This document shows, piece by piece, positions 51,889-62,384 of a stretch of 64,000 bases of DNA; positions within the stretch are counted from its first letter, which is position 1; the number at the start of each line of letters is the position of its first letter. This DNA is from Saccharospirillaceae bacterium (GTDB lineage: Bacteria; Pseudomonadota; Gammaproteobacteria; Pseudomonadales; Oceanobacteraceae): the NCBI GenBank assembly GCA_021208685.1, contig JAJOJJ010000031.1:1-64000 (forward strand), in the 5' to 3' direction. The notes beneath the pieces are model-generated. The model saw only the letters and a list, made by a program, of their open reading frames with translations, did no database searches and was not told the origin of the DNA. A program made the position numbers and the translations under genes.

Positions 51889-54800
51889 TTAGTTCTCTTC
51901 ACACCAGATACGTGCATTGCGGAACATCCGCATCCAGGCACCGTCTTCATCCCACTCACCCGGAATGTATGAGTTCTGGATGGCGCGGAATACCCGCTCA
52001 GGGTGCGGCATCATGATGGTCACACGGCCGTCGTTGGCGGTCAGGCCGGTAATACCCTGTGGCGAGCCGTTCGGGTTGGCCGGGTATTGTTCGGTGACGT
52101 TGCCGTAGTTATCGACGTAACGCAGGGCGATCTGGCCAGCCAGTTCGTCCATGGCGTTGTCGTCGGCAAATTCGGCGCGGCCTTCGCCGTGGGCGATGGC
52201 AATCGGCATACGTGATCCGGCCATTCCGGCAAAGAACAGGGAATCAGATTCCTGCACTTCGACCATGGCAACACGGGCTTCAAACTGTTCGCTCATGTTG
52301 CGTACAAAGTGTGGCCAGTGTTCGGCGCCCGGAATGAGTTCGTGCAGGTTTGACAGCATCTGACAACCGTTACACACGCCCAGCGCAAAGGTGTCTTCAC
52401 GCTTGAAGAAGGCTTCAAACTGGCTGCGCGCCTGGTCGTTAAACAGGATGGACTTGGCCCAGCCTTCACCGGCGCCCAGTACGTCACCGTAGGAGAAGCC
52501 ACCACAGGCGACTAAGCCACGGAAGCCTTCCAGAGTAACGCTGCCCGACAGAATGTCGCTCATATGTACGTCGATGGAGGTGAAGCCGGCGCGGTCAAAG
52601 GCGGCGGCCATTTCGATCTGACCGTTCACACCCTGCTCACGCAGAATCGCGACTTTCGGGCTGTTTTCAGAACCGGAAGCCGGTAAGTCTGCGGTGATAT
52701 CGTCGTTAATATCAAAGGTCAGTTCAGCGTGCAGGCCCGGGTTTTCAGCGTCCAGCAGGGCGTCGAATTCCTGCTTGGCGCAGTCGGCGTTGTCACGCAG
52801 CGCCTGCATTTCGTAGCTGGTCTGGCTCCACAGGCGCTGCCAGGTCACACGGCTTTCGCTGAGGAATTCTTCGTCCTGGAAGCTGAAGGTAATCTGGTCG
52901 TCGAAGTTCGGCTTACCGATCACGGCGGTGCAATCGCCCAGACCGGCGGCTTCAAACTGGGTCAGCACTTCTTCCAGATCGTCGCGGCGAACCTGCAGCA
53001 CGGCCCCCAGTTCTTCGGCGAACAGGGCAGCGGCCAGACCGGCTTCGTCCTCGGCCAGCAGGTCCATGGAAATATCCACACCGCAATGCGCCGCAAAGGC
53101 CATTTCGGTCAGTGTGGCGAACAGACCACCGTCGGCACGGTCGTGGTAGGCCAGCAGTTTATTGTCGCTGTTTAAGCCCTGCACCACGGCGAAGAAGGCT
53201 TTCAGGTCTTCGGCGTCGTCGAGGTCGGCCGGTACATCAGCCACTTTGCCGTATACCTGAGCAAAACAGGAAGCACCGATACGGTTCTGGCCACGGCCAA
53301 GGTCAACCAGAATCAGGTCTGTTTCACCCTGATCCAGTTTCAGCTGCGGTGTCAGCACACCTCGGGCATCGGTGACCGGAGCAAAGCCGGTAATAATCAG
53401 CGACATCGGCGAGGTAACGGCTTTATCCGTACCGGCATCGTTCCAGCGGGTTTTCATCGACATCGAGTCTTTACCCACCGGAATGGTCACCTGCAGCTCA
53501 GGGCAGAGTTCCATACCCACGGCTTTTACCGTGGCGTAGAGTTTTTCGTCTTCACCGTCGTGGCCTGCCGCGCACATCCAGTTAGCCGACAGTTTAATGT
53601 CAGCCAGTTTGGCAATCGGTGCCGCTGCGAGGTTGGTGATGGCTTCGGCCACCGCCAGACGACCGGAAGCCGGAGCATCCAGTAAGGCCACCGGCGTGCG
53701 CTCACCCATCGCCATGGCTTCGCCGGCGTAGGTGTCATAAGAAGAGGTGGTTACGGCAACGTCAGCCACCGGCACCTGCCATGGGCCAACAAACTGATCA
53801 CGCGCCACAGTACCGGTAATAGAACGGTCGCCAATGGTGATCAGAAACGATTTGCTCGCCACGGTTGGCAGCTTGAGTACGCGCTCAGCGGCATCGGCCA
53901 AATCGACATCAGCACCATTAAAGGCATCGCCTGCGGTATTGCGGCGGCGCGCTTCGCGGTGCATACGCGGTGGCTTGCCGAGCAGTACCTGCAACGGCAG
54001 ATCAACCGGCTTATTGCCGAAGTGGCTGTCGGTAACGGTTAAATGCGGTTCTTCGGTGGCGTACCCCACGACGGCATAAGGCGCACGCTCACGGGCACAG
54101 ATGGCATCAAACGCGGCCATATCTTCCTGCGCCACTGCCAGTACATAACGCTCCTGGGATTCGTTCGACCAGATCGCCAGCGGGCTCATGCCCGGCTCGT
54201 CGTTCGGCACGTTGCGCAGTTCAAATTTGCCGCCACGGCCACCGTCGTTCACCAGTTCCGGGAAGGCGTTGGAAATACCGCCCGCGCCGACGTCGTGAAT
54301 AAAGGCAATCGGGTTTTTATCGCCCAGCTGCCAGCAGCGGTCGATCACTTCCTGACAGCGGCGTTCCATTTCCGGGTTTTCACGCTGTACAGAAGCAAAG
54401 TCGAGGTCGGCATTCGACTGGCCAGAGGCCATAGAAGACGCTGCACCACCACCCAGACCAATCTGCATGGCCGGGCCACCCAGTACGATCAGGCTGGCGC
54501 CCACCGGGATGTCGCCCTTCTGTACGTGTTCGCCACGGATGTTGCCGTAACCACCGGCAATCATGATGGGCTTGTGGTAACCACGGACTTCACCGTCGTG
54601 CTGCAGTTCGAAGGTACGGAAGTAACCGCACAGGTTCGGACGGCCGAATTCGTTGTTAAAGGCAGCGCCGCCCAGCGGGCCGTCAATCATAATGTCGAGG
54701 GCCGAAACAATGCGGTCTGGCTTGCCGTACTGGCTTTCCCATGGCTGCTCGAAGCCCGGAATTTTAAGGTCGGATACGGTAAAACCGGTTAAACCGGCTT

Positions 54801-55776
54801 TTGGCTTGGAACCACGGCCAGTCGCGCCTTCATCACGGATCTCACCACCGGAACCGGTAGCCGCACCGGAGTGCGGTGCAATGGCGGTCGGGTGGTTGTG
54901 GGTTTCGACCTTCATCAGGATGTGCATATCTTCCTGATGATAGGTGTAGGCACGGCTGTCAGGATTCGGGAAGAAACGACCGGCTTTATGGCCAACAATC
55001 ACCGAGGCGTTGTCTTTATAAGCCGAGAGAATATTTTCGTTGTAGCACTCGTAGGTGTTTTTGATCATCTGGAACAGGGACTTATCCTGATCCTCGCCAT
55101 CCAGCGTCCAGGTGGCGTTAAAGATTTTGTGGCGGCAATGTTCAGAGTTCGCCTGGGCGAACATCATCAGCTCTACGTCGGTCGGGTTGCGGCCCAGCGC
55201 CTGATAGTTGGTGAGCAGATAATCCACTTCGTCATCGGCCAGTGCCAGACCCAGGTTCTTATCGGCTTCGATCAGCGCGTCACGGCCACCGGCCAGAATA
55301 TCCACCGTGCTCAGCGGCGCAGGCTCGGCGTGAGAAAACAGACCTGCCGCTGCCGCGCTGTTCTCAAGCACCACTTCAACCATACGGTCATGCAACACCG
55401 CTGCTGCAACCGCACGGTCAGCGGCACTGATGCCCTCAACATAGTAAGCAATACCACGCTCCAGACGCTGTACCTTGTTCAGGCCGCAGTTGTGGGCGAT
55501 GTCGGTGGCTTTGGAAGACCACGGCGAAATGGTGCCGAAACGCGGCACCACCAGAAAGAGTTCACCCTGACCGTCTTTCACCTCAGCTTTAGGGCCGTAG
55601 TGCAGAATGCGCTGCAGTACCGCCAGCTCGTGATCAGCCAGAGCGTCGTGCAGCTCAGCAAAGTGCATAAATTCGGCATACACGCCGCTGACCTGTGGCA
55701 GCACTTGCTGCAGTTTGTTCAGGACTTTGTTCTGACGGAATTCGGAAAGCGCCGGTGCGCCACGCAGCTCGAGCAT
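51889..55776 (-). CDS. purL: Phosphoribosylformylglycinamidine synthase
   Basis: 1295 residues, the normal length of the large fused PurL. N-terminal FGAM-synthase part with [14 protein letters not shown]; linker; two AIRS-like ATP-binding halves with [37 protein letters not shown] and [11 protein letters not shown]-terminal class I glutamine amidotransferase with its nucleophile in [12 protein letters not shown], plus HGEGRAEF and MPHPERV. It converts FGAR to FGAM with ATP and glutamine in purine synthesis. Divergent from mltF as in E. coli. ATG at 55774-55776, GGAG about 13 bases upstream. Confidence 0.98.
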   Translation of the reverse strand: MLELRGAPALSEFRQNKVLNKLQQVLPQVSGVYAEFMHFAELHDALADHELAVLQRILHYGPKAEVKDGQGELFLVVPRFGTISPWSSKATDIAHNCGLNKVQRLERGIAYYVEGISAADRAVAAAVLHDRMVEVVLENSAAAAGLFSHAEPAPLSTVDILAGGRDALIEADKNLGLALADDEVDYLLTNYQALGRNPTDVELMMFAQANSEHCRHKIFNATWTLDGEDQDKSLFQMIKNTYECYNENILSAYKDNASVIVGHKAGRFFPNPDSRAYTYHQEDMHILMKVETHNHPTAIAPHSGAATGSGGEIRDEGATGRGSKPKAGLTGFTVSDLKIPGFEQPWESQYGKPDRIVSALDIMIDGPLGGAAFNNEFGRPNLCGYFRTFELQHDGEVRGYHKPIMIAGGYGNIRGEHVQKGDIPVGASLIVLGGPAMQIGLGGGAASSMASGQSNADLDFASVQRENPEMERRCQEVIDRCWQLGDKNPIAFIHDVGAGGISNAFPELVNDGGRGGKFELRNVPNDEPGMSPLAIWSNESQERYVLAVAQEDMAAFDAICARERAPYAVVGYATEEPHLTVTDSHFGNKPVDLPLQVLLGKPPRMHREARRRNTAGDAFNGADVDLADAAERVLKLPTVASKSFLITIGDRSITGTVARDQFVGPWQVPVADVAVTTSSYDTYAGEAMAMGERTPVALLDAPASGRLAVAEAITNLAAAPIAKLADIKLSANWMCAAGHDGEDEKLYATVKAVGMELCPELQVTIPVGKDSMSMKTRWNDAGTDKAVTSPMSLIITGFAPVTDARGVLTPQLKLDQGETDLILVDLGRGQNRIGASCFAQVYGKVADVPADLDDAEDLKAFFAVVQGLNSDNKLLAYHDRADGGLFATLTEMAFAAHCGVDISMDLLAEDEAGLAAALFAEELGAVLQVRRDDLEEVLTQFEAAGLGDCTAVIGKPNFDDQITFSFQDEEFLSESRVTWQRLWSQTSYEMQALRDNADCAKQEFDALLDAENPGLHAELTFDINDDITADLPASGSENSPKVAILREQGVNGQIEMAAAFDRAGFTSIDVHMSDILSGSVTLEGFRGLVACGGFSYGDVLGAGEGWAKSILFNDQARSQFEAFFKREDTFALGVCNGCQMLSNLHELIPGAEHWPHFVRNMSEQFEARVAMVEVQESDSLFFAGMAGSRMPIAIAHGEGRAEFADDNAMDELAGQIALRYVDNYGNVTEQYPANPNGSPQGITGLTANDGRVTIMMPHPERVFRAIQNSYIPGEWDEDGAWMRMFRNARIWCEEN

Positions 55777-56171
55777 CGGGGGAAAACTCCAACGTAAGGA
55801 GGTGGGTCAAAATGAGCGCGAATGATACCGGAGAGTGCCTGTTCACACCAGATTTGTGCGGTTTTCCGCGCGCCTGCCGCCACCGCAAGGCCCGCGTGCG
55901 TTGCCCTGATTAACCTGCGACCGACAGACCAACCGAAGCGTGTGGATCGTTGCTGAATCTGCAACAGTGCGTTTCTGACCAACCCGAATGCCTGAGACTT
56001 ACAGAAAAAACAGATGCGTTTCAACGGCTTAGATCATCATAACGACACGGAATAGTCATCATTCTGCAAACATCGGCTGAGCATCGGTTGTTTTTTAAGC
56101 GATCCACGCGCTACAATGACGCCAGATCTCAAAAAATGCACCACAACAGTGCACAAATACGGTAATTTTGC
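55777..56171. other. purL/mltF divergent control region
   Basis: About 395 bases that should hold both promoters. I see no clear PurR box. The only coding candidate is the short frame at 55812-55913. Confidence 0.4.
55812..55913 (+). CDS. Possible 33-residue Cys-rich peptide
   Basis: The ATG follows a near-perfect AAGGAGGTG ribosome site at a good distance. The peptide has four cysteines and a basic C-terminus (RACRHRKARVRC). It lies in the divergent purL/mltF control region. No homology is claimed. Confidence 0.35.
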   Translation: MSANDTGECLFTPDLCGFPRACRHRKARVRCPD

Positions 56172-57611
56172 ATGCTTCGTGGCATAATTCGTCTTACTAC
56201 AACGCTCGCAATGGCGGCCCTGTGCTTAACCGCACTGACGGGCAGCGTGCGCCCGAATAACCTTGAACAGGTTCGGATGCATGGCGAGATTGTCATGGTG
56301 ACGCGCAACAGCCCGACCAGCTTTTATGAAGACCGCAGCGGCCCGACCGGCTACGAGTTCGAACTGGCGCGCGCCGTTGCCGACCACCTGGGCGTTGCCC
56401 TGACGGTGGTGGTGGCCGACAACCTGAATGACATTTTCAGCACCCTAGAGACAGGAAAGGCGGCCTTCGCGGCCGCCGGTCTCACCCATACCGCAGAACG
56501 GGAACGCTGGTTCCGCTTTACCCAGCCTTATATGAACGTCACCGAGCAGGTGGTGTACCGCCGCGGCACCCTGCGTCCGCGTGAAATGGCTGATCTGGCA
56601 CGCGGTCAGCTGGTGGTGGCCTCAGGCTCCAGCCACGCCGAACGCTTGCGCACTCTGCAACACAGCCAGTTTCCGGAACTCACCTGGAGTGAAACCCCGG
56701 ATCTGGAAGTGACCGACATGCTGCAAATGGTTGCCAGCGGCAATATTGATTTCACCATCGTTGATTCCAACGAGTTCAATGTATTGCAGGCTTATTTCCC
56801 GAATCTGGCGATTGGCTTTGATGTCAGCGAACCGCAGAACATTGCCTGGGCGTTCCCCCACAGCCGCGACGACAGCCTGTATCAGGCTGTTAATGATTTT
56901 CTCGGCGACAAAAATAATGCCGGGTTGCTGGCCGGTCTTGAAGAACGCTTTTACGGCCATCTGGATAAGCTCGATTATGTCGGTGCCAAGCGCTTTCTGC
57001 GCCAGACCAGCCGCAAGCTGGATACCTATAAACCGCATTTTGTTCAGGCCGGGGCTGACCATGGCTTTGACTGGCGTCTGCTTGCCGCCGTGGGCTACCA
57101 GGAAAGCCACTGGAATCCGACCGCCAAGAGCTTTACCGGTGTGCGCGGCCTGATGATGCTGACCCGCAACACCGCCCGCGAGCTGGGTGTGAAAAACCGC
57201 CTTGATCCCAAACAAAGCATTCATGGCGGCAGCCGCTATCTGGCCAAGCTGCGCGAGCGTCTCGGCAGCGATGTTCAGGAACCGGACCGCACCTGGCTGG
57301 CTCTGGCCGCTTACAATGTGGGGTTTGGTCACCTGACCGATGCACGGAAAATCACCGAACAGATGGGCGGCAATCCGAATTTATGGCTGGACGTTAAAGA
57401 AAGCCTGCCACTGCTGAGTCAGAAGCGTTATTACCGCAATACGCGCCACGGTTTTGCCCGTGGTCAGGAGCCGGTTGATTACGTTCAGAACATCCGTCGT
57501 TACTACGATGTACTGGTCTGGAACGAAGAGCAGAGCCCGGCCTTCAGTGATGACGATAATGCTCTGCAGTTATCGTCATCCATGATTACCGTAATTCCTC
57601 CACTCCTATAG
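56172..57611 (+). CDS. mltF: Membrane-bound lytic murein transglycosylase F
   Basis: 479 residues. N-terminal hydrophobic export segment, then a periplasmic solute-binding-like regulatory domain (~35-270: YEFELARAVADHLGV, LTHTAERERWFRFTQPY, GNIDFTIVDSNEF). A C-terminal SLT lysozyme-like domain (~290-460) follows, with catalytic Glu in LLAAVGYQESHWNP, plus GVRGLMMLTRNTA and LALAAYNVGFGHL. It cleaves peptidoglycan to 1,6-anhydro ends. The two-domain layout and purL neighbour fit MltF. Ribosome site weak. Confidence 0.95.
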   Translation: MLRGIIRLTTTLAMAALCLTALTGSVRPNNLEQVRMHGEIVMVTRNSPTSFYEDRSGPTGYEFELARAVADHLGVALTVVVADNLNDIFSTLETGKAAFAAAGLTHTAERERWFRFTQPYMNVTEQVVYRRGTLRPREMADLARGQLVVASGSSHAERLRTLQHSQFPELTWSETPDLEVTDMLQMVASGNIDFTIVDSNEFNVLQAYFPNLAIGFDVSEPQNIAWAFPHSRDDSLYQAVNDFLGDKNNAGLLAGLEERFYGHLDKLDYVGAKRFLRQTSRKLDTYKPHFVQAGADHGFDWRLLAAVGYQESHWNPTAKSFTGVRGLMMLTRNTARELGVKNRLDPKQSIHGGSRYLAKLRERLGSDVQEPDRTWLALAAYNVGFGHLTDARKITEQMGGNPNLWLDVKESLPLLSQKRYYRNTRHGFARGQEPVDYVQNIRRYYDVLVWNEEQSPAFSDDDNALQLSSSMITVIPPLL

Positions 57612-57625
57612 CAATAGTGAGTTTC

Positions 57626-57653
57626 GCGGATAAGTGTTTATCCGCTTTTTTTA
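57626..57653 (+). terminator. Terminator after mltF
   Basis: Perfect GCGGATAA/TTATCCGC stem (57626-57633 with 57638-57645) followed by TTTTTTT. Its end touches the stop of the convergent gene. Confidence 0.92.
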
Positions 57654-58646
57654 TTCTCCGTTCTGAGCCGTCTGTGACGCTGGCAGGAGTGGTTGCTGAG
57701 GCGGCAGTGCCTGCAGGAAGGCCCGCACCACCTCTGCACTGTCATCCGCAACTTCCAGCATCGGTGCATGGCCGACACCGGCAAAAATATGGCTCTGGCT
57801 GTGCGCCAGATGCCGTTCAAACACCCCCACCGAACTGACATCCAGCACCCGGTCCTGCTCGCCCCAGAGAATCAGTACCGGTTGCTGAATCTGTTCCAGC
57901 AGACGCAGGTTATCGTCGTTGTGACGGGCAGCTTCAGCCACCGCATGAATATCAGTAAAAATATCGGTATTGATGGCATTGCGAGCCAGCGCCCGGCGCG
58001 CCAGAACATCCGGCGCGGGCCACGGCAGGAATGGCTGCTGCACCATGGCAAAGTCACGCAGGGCGTCATAGTCTTCCATGCTTTCAACCACCAGCGGATT
58101 ACGACCGCCGTTATCAATAATCTGCTGGAACTCGCTCAGTTGCGGCGGATACACCCCGGCAGCATCCATCAGCGTAATGGAAGCCACCCGCTGCGGATGC
58201 GCGGCACTGTACAGCAGCGCAATACCACCACCCATGGAATTGCCCAGCACATGCACAGGCTGAGTCAGTTTGAGCGCGTCAACAAACTCCGCCAGCCAGC
58301 CTGCCTGAGCGGCAAAATCATAGGTCAGCTGAGGGTTATAAGAGCTTTCACCGTGGCCGGGCAAATCCGGTGCGATCACCCGGTAATCTTTAAAATGGCG
58401 GGCAAAGCGCAGCCAGTTGTCTTTATCAACGGCAAAGCCATGCAGCATCAGCAGCACCGGCGCACCGGCGGTTTCCGAATCGAGATAGACCCAATGGTGG
58501 CCCGCCACATCCAGCTCATGGCGGTTAAGCGCTGACATGGCGCGCTCGGCTTTCAGGCCGGTTTCAAAGATGGCGTCCTGCAGTTTGGCGCAGGCCAGTA
58601 ATTGCAGCGACAGCAGTGCCAGAAGCACAGTACGTAAAACAGGCAT
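57651..58646 (-). CDS. Lipoprotein alpha/beta hydrolase (lipase/esterase-like)
   Basis: 331 residues. Lipobox LLACAK near residue 20 makes it a lipoprotein. Alpha/beta fold motifs: LLMLHGFAVDKDNW, DLPGHGESSY, nucleophile Ser in GNSMGGGIALLYS, acid in LWGEQDRVLDVS, and His in GVGHAPMLEV. Likely a periplasmic or outer-membrane-bound esterase or lipase. Monocistronic. Substrate unknown. Confidence 0.85.
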   Translation of the reverse strand: MPVLRTVLLALLSLQLLACAKLQDAIFETGLKAERAMSALNRHELDVAGHHWVYLDSETAGAPVLLMLHGFAVDKDNWLRFARHFKDYRVIAPDLPGHGESSYNPQLTYDFAAQAGWLAEFVDALKLTQPVHVLGNSMGGGIALLYSAAHPQRVASITLMDAAGVYPPQLSEFQQIIDNGGRNPLVVESMEDYDALRDFAMVQQPFLPWPAPDVLARRALARNAINTDIFTDIHAVAEAARHNDDNLRLLEQIQQPVLILWGEQDRVLDVSSVGVFERHLAHSQSHIFAGVGHAPMLEVADDSAEVVRAFLQALPPQQPLLPASQTAQNGE

Positions 58647-58749
58647 AAACGTATTCCCGGTAAGCGTTTTTAATCATTTTTTGTGGTTATAAATTGCTGT
58701 GAGTCGTCGTGAGCAGAAATGGCTGATCGTTTTTTTATTATTATTGGTC

Positions 58750-59289
58750 TTACTTTGTAGTATTTTTTTGCCCGGATGATGAATCTGCCGCCGGAGGCAC
58801 CGCCTGCTTCAGACGCTTTTTTGCTTCGCGGCGCATGGCAAAGAAAGATGACATCATAGCGGAGCATTGCTCGGCAAGCACCCCACCCTCAATGTCCATC
58901 ACATGATTATAAAAAGGCTGTGCGGGTAACTGCAGCGCACTTTCAATGGCCCCGGCTTTCGGCTCGGCAGCACCGTATACCAGCCGCGCAATGCGGCTGT
59001 GAATTAATAAACCGGTGCACATGGTACAGGGTTCAACCGTGACATAGAGCGTGGCTCCCGGCAGGCGATAATTACCGATTGATTTCGCTGCATTGCGGAT
59101 AGCGACCATCTCAGCGTGCGCGCTGGGATCGAGACTGGTAATGGGCTGATTAAAACCGCGGCCGATGACTTCGCCGTTCAGCACCACCACGGCCCCCACC
59201 GGTACCTCACCGGCATCGTAGGCGTGCTGAGCTTCGGCCAGTGCCAGTTGCATGCCCTGTTCGTCGCTGTGAATTAACGGATTCTGCAC
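58750..59289 (-). CDS. tadA: tRNA-specific adenosine deaminase
   Basis: 179 residues from GTG 59287-59289 (GGAG upstream; an adjacent TTG is possible). Zinc deaminase motifs HAEMVAI (His ligand and catalytic Glu) and PCTMCTG (two Cys ligands), with AVVVLNGEVIGRGFN and RIARLVYGAAEPKAGA. It converts A34 to inosine in tRNA-Arg, allowing wobble decoding. The last ~20 residues are a Ser/Pro-rich tail beyond the usual end. Cytoplasmic. Confidence 0.93.
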   Translation of the reverse strand: MQNPLIHSDEQGMQLALAEAQHAYDAGEVPVGAVVVLNGEVIGRGFNQPITSLDPSAHAEMVAIRNAAKSIGNYRLPGATLYVTVEPCTMCTGLLIHSRIARLVYGAAEPKAGAIESALQLPAQPFYNHVMDIEGGVLAEQCSAMMSSFFAMRREAKKRLKQAVPPAADSSSGQKNTTK

Positions 59290-59369
59290 CAATAAACTCC
59301 AGCCCAAACCTGTTGGCAGTGATCAAGGGCCTGATTTAAAAGCACGGATAATAGCCTATCCGCAGACGC

Positions 59370-59870
59370 TCAGATACTCAGAGCCTCTTCAAGACGACGC
59401 AGATTCCGTTCACAGATGCGGCTGAGTACGGTAATTGCCAACAAACCGGAAATAGCCCCGACCATTCCGGCAACGGTCGATAAAATGGCTTTTGAAATTC
59501 CCGACGCCATGGCTTTCGGGCTACCGGCTCCTAACTGAACCATCACATCAAACACTTCAATCATGCCGGTCACGGTGCCCAGCAAACCCAGCAGCGGGCA
59601 GATGCTGATAAACATACGGATGGTGGAAAAGCCGGAGGTGAGCCCCATTTTCAGGGACGCCAGTAAATCCGCCCGGATATGCTGCGCAGCCCAGGAATTA
59701 TGTTCAGTGCGCAAGCGCCATTCGTGCACAGCGGCCCTGCTCCGGACCGGATATACAAACAACAGATAAAGCGTTTTATTGAATAAAACAGCCCAACTTA
59801 AAAAAACAACCAGCATGATGGGATAAACGACATCACCACCTCTTTCCAGAAAGAGCTGAACATCTTCCAT
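59370..59870 (-). CDS. MotA/TolQ/ExbB family proton channel
   Basis: 166 residues from ATG 59868-59870. Three membrane segments: YPIMLVVFLSWAVLFNKTLY, then ISICPLLGLLGTVTGMIEVF and ILSTVAGMVGAISGLLAI. The GLLGTVTGMI and STVAGMVGAISG motifs are the ExbB/TolQ hallmark. No ExbD, TonB or TolR gene is adjacent, so its partner is elsewhere or it is an orphan. Expected to use the proton motive force to drive outer-membrane uptake or envelope work. Confidence 0.85.
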   Translation of the reverse strand: MEDVQLFLERGGDVVYPIMLVVFLSWAVLFNKTLYLLFVYPVRSRAAVHEWRLRTEHNSWAAQHIRADLLASLKMGLTSGFSTIRMFISICPLLGLLGTVTGMIEVFDVMVQLGAGSPKAMASGISKAILSTVAGMVGAISGLLAITVLSRICERNLRRLEEALSI

Positions 59871-60089
59871 AATCAAAATTCTCTGTGGCCATAAGCTACC
59901 GCTGCTGACTATGGTTTACGCAACCTGTGTGACATTTTCCGTACAGATTTATGACAGAGTTTCCGGACAGGCCAGTACCGATACCCCGATCGTCTGTAAC
60001 CTCGCCGTTTTATGCCCGTGCGCCCGGAGTTTTCCTTTCACCGGTATATTTCAGTACACTGAACGCCAAATAATAACGGAGTGAGTTAT

Positions 60090-60485
60090 ATGTGGACGCA
60101 TCATGTGAGCCCACGCTTTGTTGAAACCGATGCTCTGGGTCATATCAATAACACGGTTTTACCGGTCTGGTTTGAAGACGCCCGCACGCCGCTGTTCCGG
60201 TTGTTTACTCCGGATCTGGACATCAACAACTGGCATCTGATCATCGCCAAAATCGAGGTCGAATTTGTTGGTGAGCTGTTTTACGGCAAAGAAGTGGAAA
60301 TCCGCACGTACATTACCAGGCTCGGCAACAGCTCAATGGTGATTGCCCACGAGGCCTGGCAGGAAGGCCGAATGGGAGCACGTGGCTCGGCGGTGATGGT
60401 GCATTTTGATCATAAGGCTAAGCAGTCGGTGACGATTCCCGAACCTATCCGGGCGCAGCTGAGCGAGCATTTACAAACGCTGTAA
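60090..60485 (+). CDS. 4-hydroxybenzoyl-CoA-type thioesterase
   Basis: 131 residues from ATG 60090, which has a better-spaced GGAG than the in-frame GTG at 60081. Hot-dog fold with ETDALGHINNTVLPVWFEDAR (catalytic Asp region), KIEVEFVGELFYGKEVEI and NSSMVIAHEAW. Resembles acyl-CoA thioesterases of the YbgC/FcbC group. Substrate unknown. Monocistronic and convergent with the Kef gene. Confidence 0.88.
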   Translation: MWTHHVSPRFVETDALGHINNTVLPVWFEDARTPLFRLFTPDLDINNWHLIIAKIEVEFVGELFYGKEVEIRTYITRLGNSSMVIAHEAWQEGRMGARGSAVMVHFDHKAKQSVTIPEPIRAQLSEHLQTL

Positions 60486-60548
60486 GCGCCTGCTGCAACC
60501 GTTCCCGTACCACGCCCGACCCTCTGACATGCAGGCCTGAGAAACAGG

Positions 60549-62384
60549 TTAATCCCGGTCCCAGGCCTGATCACCGCTTTGCGCACTGACCTTCTGATCG
60601 TTTTTCAGCACCTGTTCCAGATCCAGCGCATGCTGACGGGCGCGGTTCATAAAGGCCGATTCGTCATCCAGCACTTCTCCGAGCGAGCGGACATTCAGCT
60701 CGTCATGATGGCGGAACAGCTCCGCCGCCCGATGGGCCTGATAAGCCCGGAAACCAAGCGAACGCAGTGCTTCGCGCCCTAAGGCCAGTGCCGAATTGAA
60801 GGTTTCGCGTTCCACATGATCGGCCCCGGCACGCAGTAATTCCGCCGCCTGACGACGGGCACGGGCACGGGCAATAATGCGCAGTTGCGGATAATGGCGG
60901 CGCACCACGTCAATAATCTGCAGACAGCGTTCGTGGTCATCGATGGCAACGACCAGCAGTTCGGCGTCGGCCAGTCCCGCTGCCTCAAGCAGATCGAGGC
61001 GCGCAGCATCACCGTAAAACACTTTATGACCGAAGCGCCGTACGGTATCGACCTGAGTCGCGTCGTGCTCAAGAACCGTAATGGCAAAGCCGTTCATACG
61101 CAGCAGACGGCCAACAATCTGGCCGAAACGACCAAAGCCGACGACGATGGCGCGCGCCTCTTCCGATTCGATCTGGTCATGCGGGCGGGTGCTGTTATTG
61201 CCCGACAAACGCGGCAGAATCAGGCGTTCGTTGAGGATAATCAGCAGCGGTGTGGCGGCCATACTCAGCGCCACAACCAGAACCAGCGGCTCAATCATGG
61301 ACGCCGGTAAAATCTGGTTATTGCCCGCAAAGGTGAACAATACAAAGGCGAATTCTCCGCCCTGAGCGAGGGCAAAGGTGAAGATACCGTTGCTCTGCGC
61401 TGACAGGCCAAACAGCCGCGCCAGTACAATCAGCACCAGCATTTTGATGATGATCAGCCCCAGCACCAGCTCCAGTACCAGCCAGGGTTTGGCCGCCAGC
61501 AAGGCGAAGTCGATGCTGGCACCGACGGAAATAAAGAACAGCGCCAGCAGCAATCCTTTAAACGGCTCAATCTCCGCTTCCAGTTCGTGGCGGTATTCAC
61601 TGTTGGCCAATACCACACCCGCAACGAAGGTGCCCAGTGCCGGCGACAGGCCGACCAGCTCCATCAGCAACGCAATACCGACCACCAACGCCAGGGCGGT
61701 GGCGGTAAAGGTTTCGCGCATGCGGGTATTGGCAATAATACGGAACAGATGGCGGCTGACCCAGCGGCCAACCAACACAATGGAGGCCACCACCGCCAGT
61801 ACCAGCAGGGTTTTCTGCCAGCCGGACAAACCGGTGTGCGAATCCGAAGCGACCAGCGGGCTGTCCAGTGCCAGCAGCGGCAGAATGGCCAGCATCGGAA
61901 TCACGGCAATATCCTGAAACAGCAGTACGGCAAAGGCCGATTGCCCGGCTTCGGTTTTCAGCAGCGATTTTTCATTCAGGGTCTGCAATACGATAGCCGT
62001 TGATGACATCGCCAGAATCATGCCCACCGCCAGACTCTGCTGCCAGGGAAAACCCAGCTGCACACCGACCAGCAGAATCAGCACACTGGTGACCACCACC
62101 TGCAGGCCGCCGAGCCCTAATATCGGCACGCGCATACGCCATAACAGGGAAGGCTCAAGCTCCAGGCCAACCAGAAACAGCATCATCACCACGCCGAATT
62201 CGGCAAACGCCATAACACCCTGAACGTCGTTACCGATCAACTCCAGTGCAAAGGGGCCGATCACCGCACCGGCACAGAGATAGCCCAGTACCGAGCCCAG
62301 ACCAAGACGCTTGGCCAGCGGCACCGCCACCACCGCCGACAACAGGAACACAAAAGCCTGCTGCATCAGGCCGCTGTCATGCAT
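60549..62384 (-). CDS. KefB/KefC-type potassium:proton antiporter
   Basis: 611 residues from ATG 62382-62384 (CAGGAGAAC upstream). Residues 1-385 form the CPA2 membrane domain (GYLCAGAVIGPFALEL, MLFLVGLELEPSLLW, AMSSTAIVLQTLNEK, VLLFQDIAVIPML). A KTN/RCK domain follows with GFGRFGQIVGRLL and GDAARLDLLEAAG, then a C-terminal tail. It overlaps the KefF/G-like gene by eight bases. In E. coli such systems expel K+ in exchange for H+ when glutathione adducts accumulate, protecting against electrophiles. Confidence 0.92.
   Translation of the reverse strand: MHDSGLMQQAFVFLLSAVVAVPLAKRLGLGSVLGYLCAGAVIGPFALELIGNDVQGVMAFAEFGVVMMLFLVGLELEPSLLWRMRVPILGLGGLQVVVTSVLILLVGVQLGFPWQQSLAVGMILAMSSTAIVLQTLNEKSLLKTEAGQSAFAVLLFQDIAVIPMLAILPLLALDSPLVASDSHTGLSGWQKTLLVLAVVASIVLVGRWVSRHLFRIIANTRMRETFTATALALVVGIALLMELVGLSPALGTFVAGVVLANSEYRHELEAEIEPFKGLLLALFFISVGASIDFALLAAKPWLVLELVLGLIIIKMLVLIVLARLFGLSAQSNGIFTFALAQGGEFAFVLFTFAGNNQILPASMIEPLVLVVALSMAATPLLIILNERLILPRLSGNNSTRPHDQIESEEARAIVVGFGRFGQIVGRLLRMNGFAITVLEHDATQVDTVRRFGHKVFYGDAARLDLLEAAGLADAELLVVAIDDHERCLQIIDVVRRHYPQLRIIARARARRQAAELLRAGADHVERETFNSALALGREALRSLGFRAYQAHRAAELFRHHDELNVRSLGEVLDDESAFMNRARQHALDLEQVLKNDQKVSAQSGDQAWDRD

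Noticed and set aside
54871-55797. 308-codon plus-strand frame
   Set aside because: Lies wholly antisense to purL, whose protein motifs are unmistakable; the antisense translation has no signal, family pattern or ribosome site.
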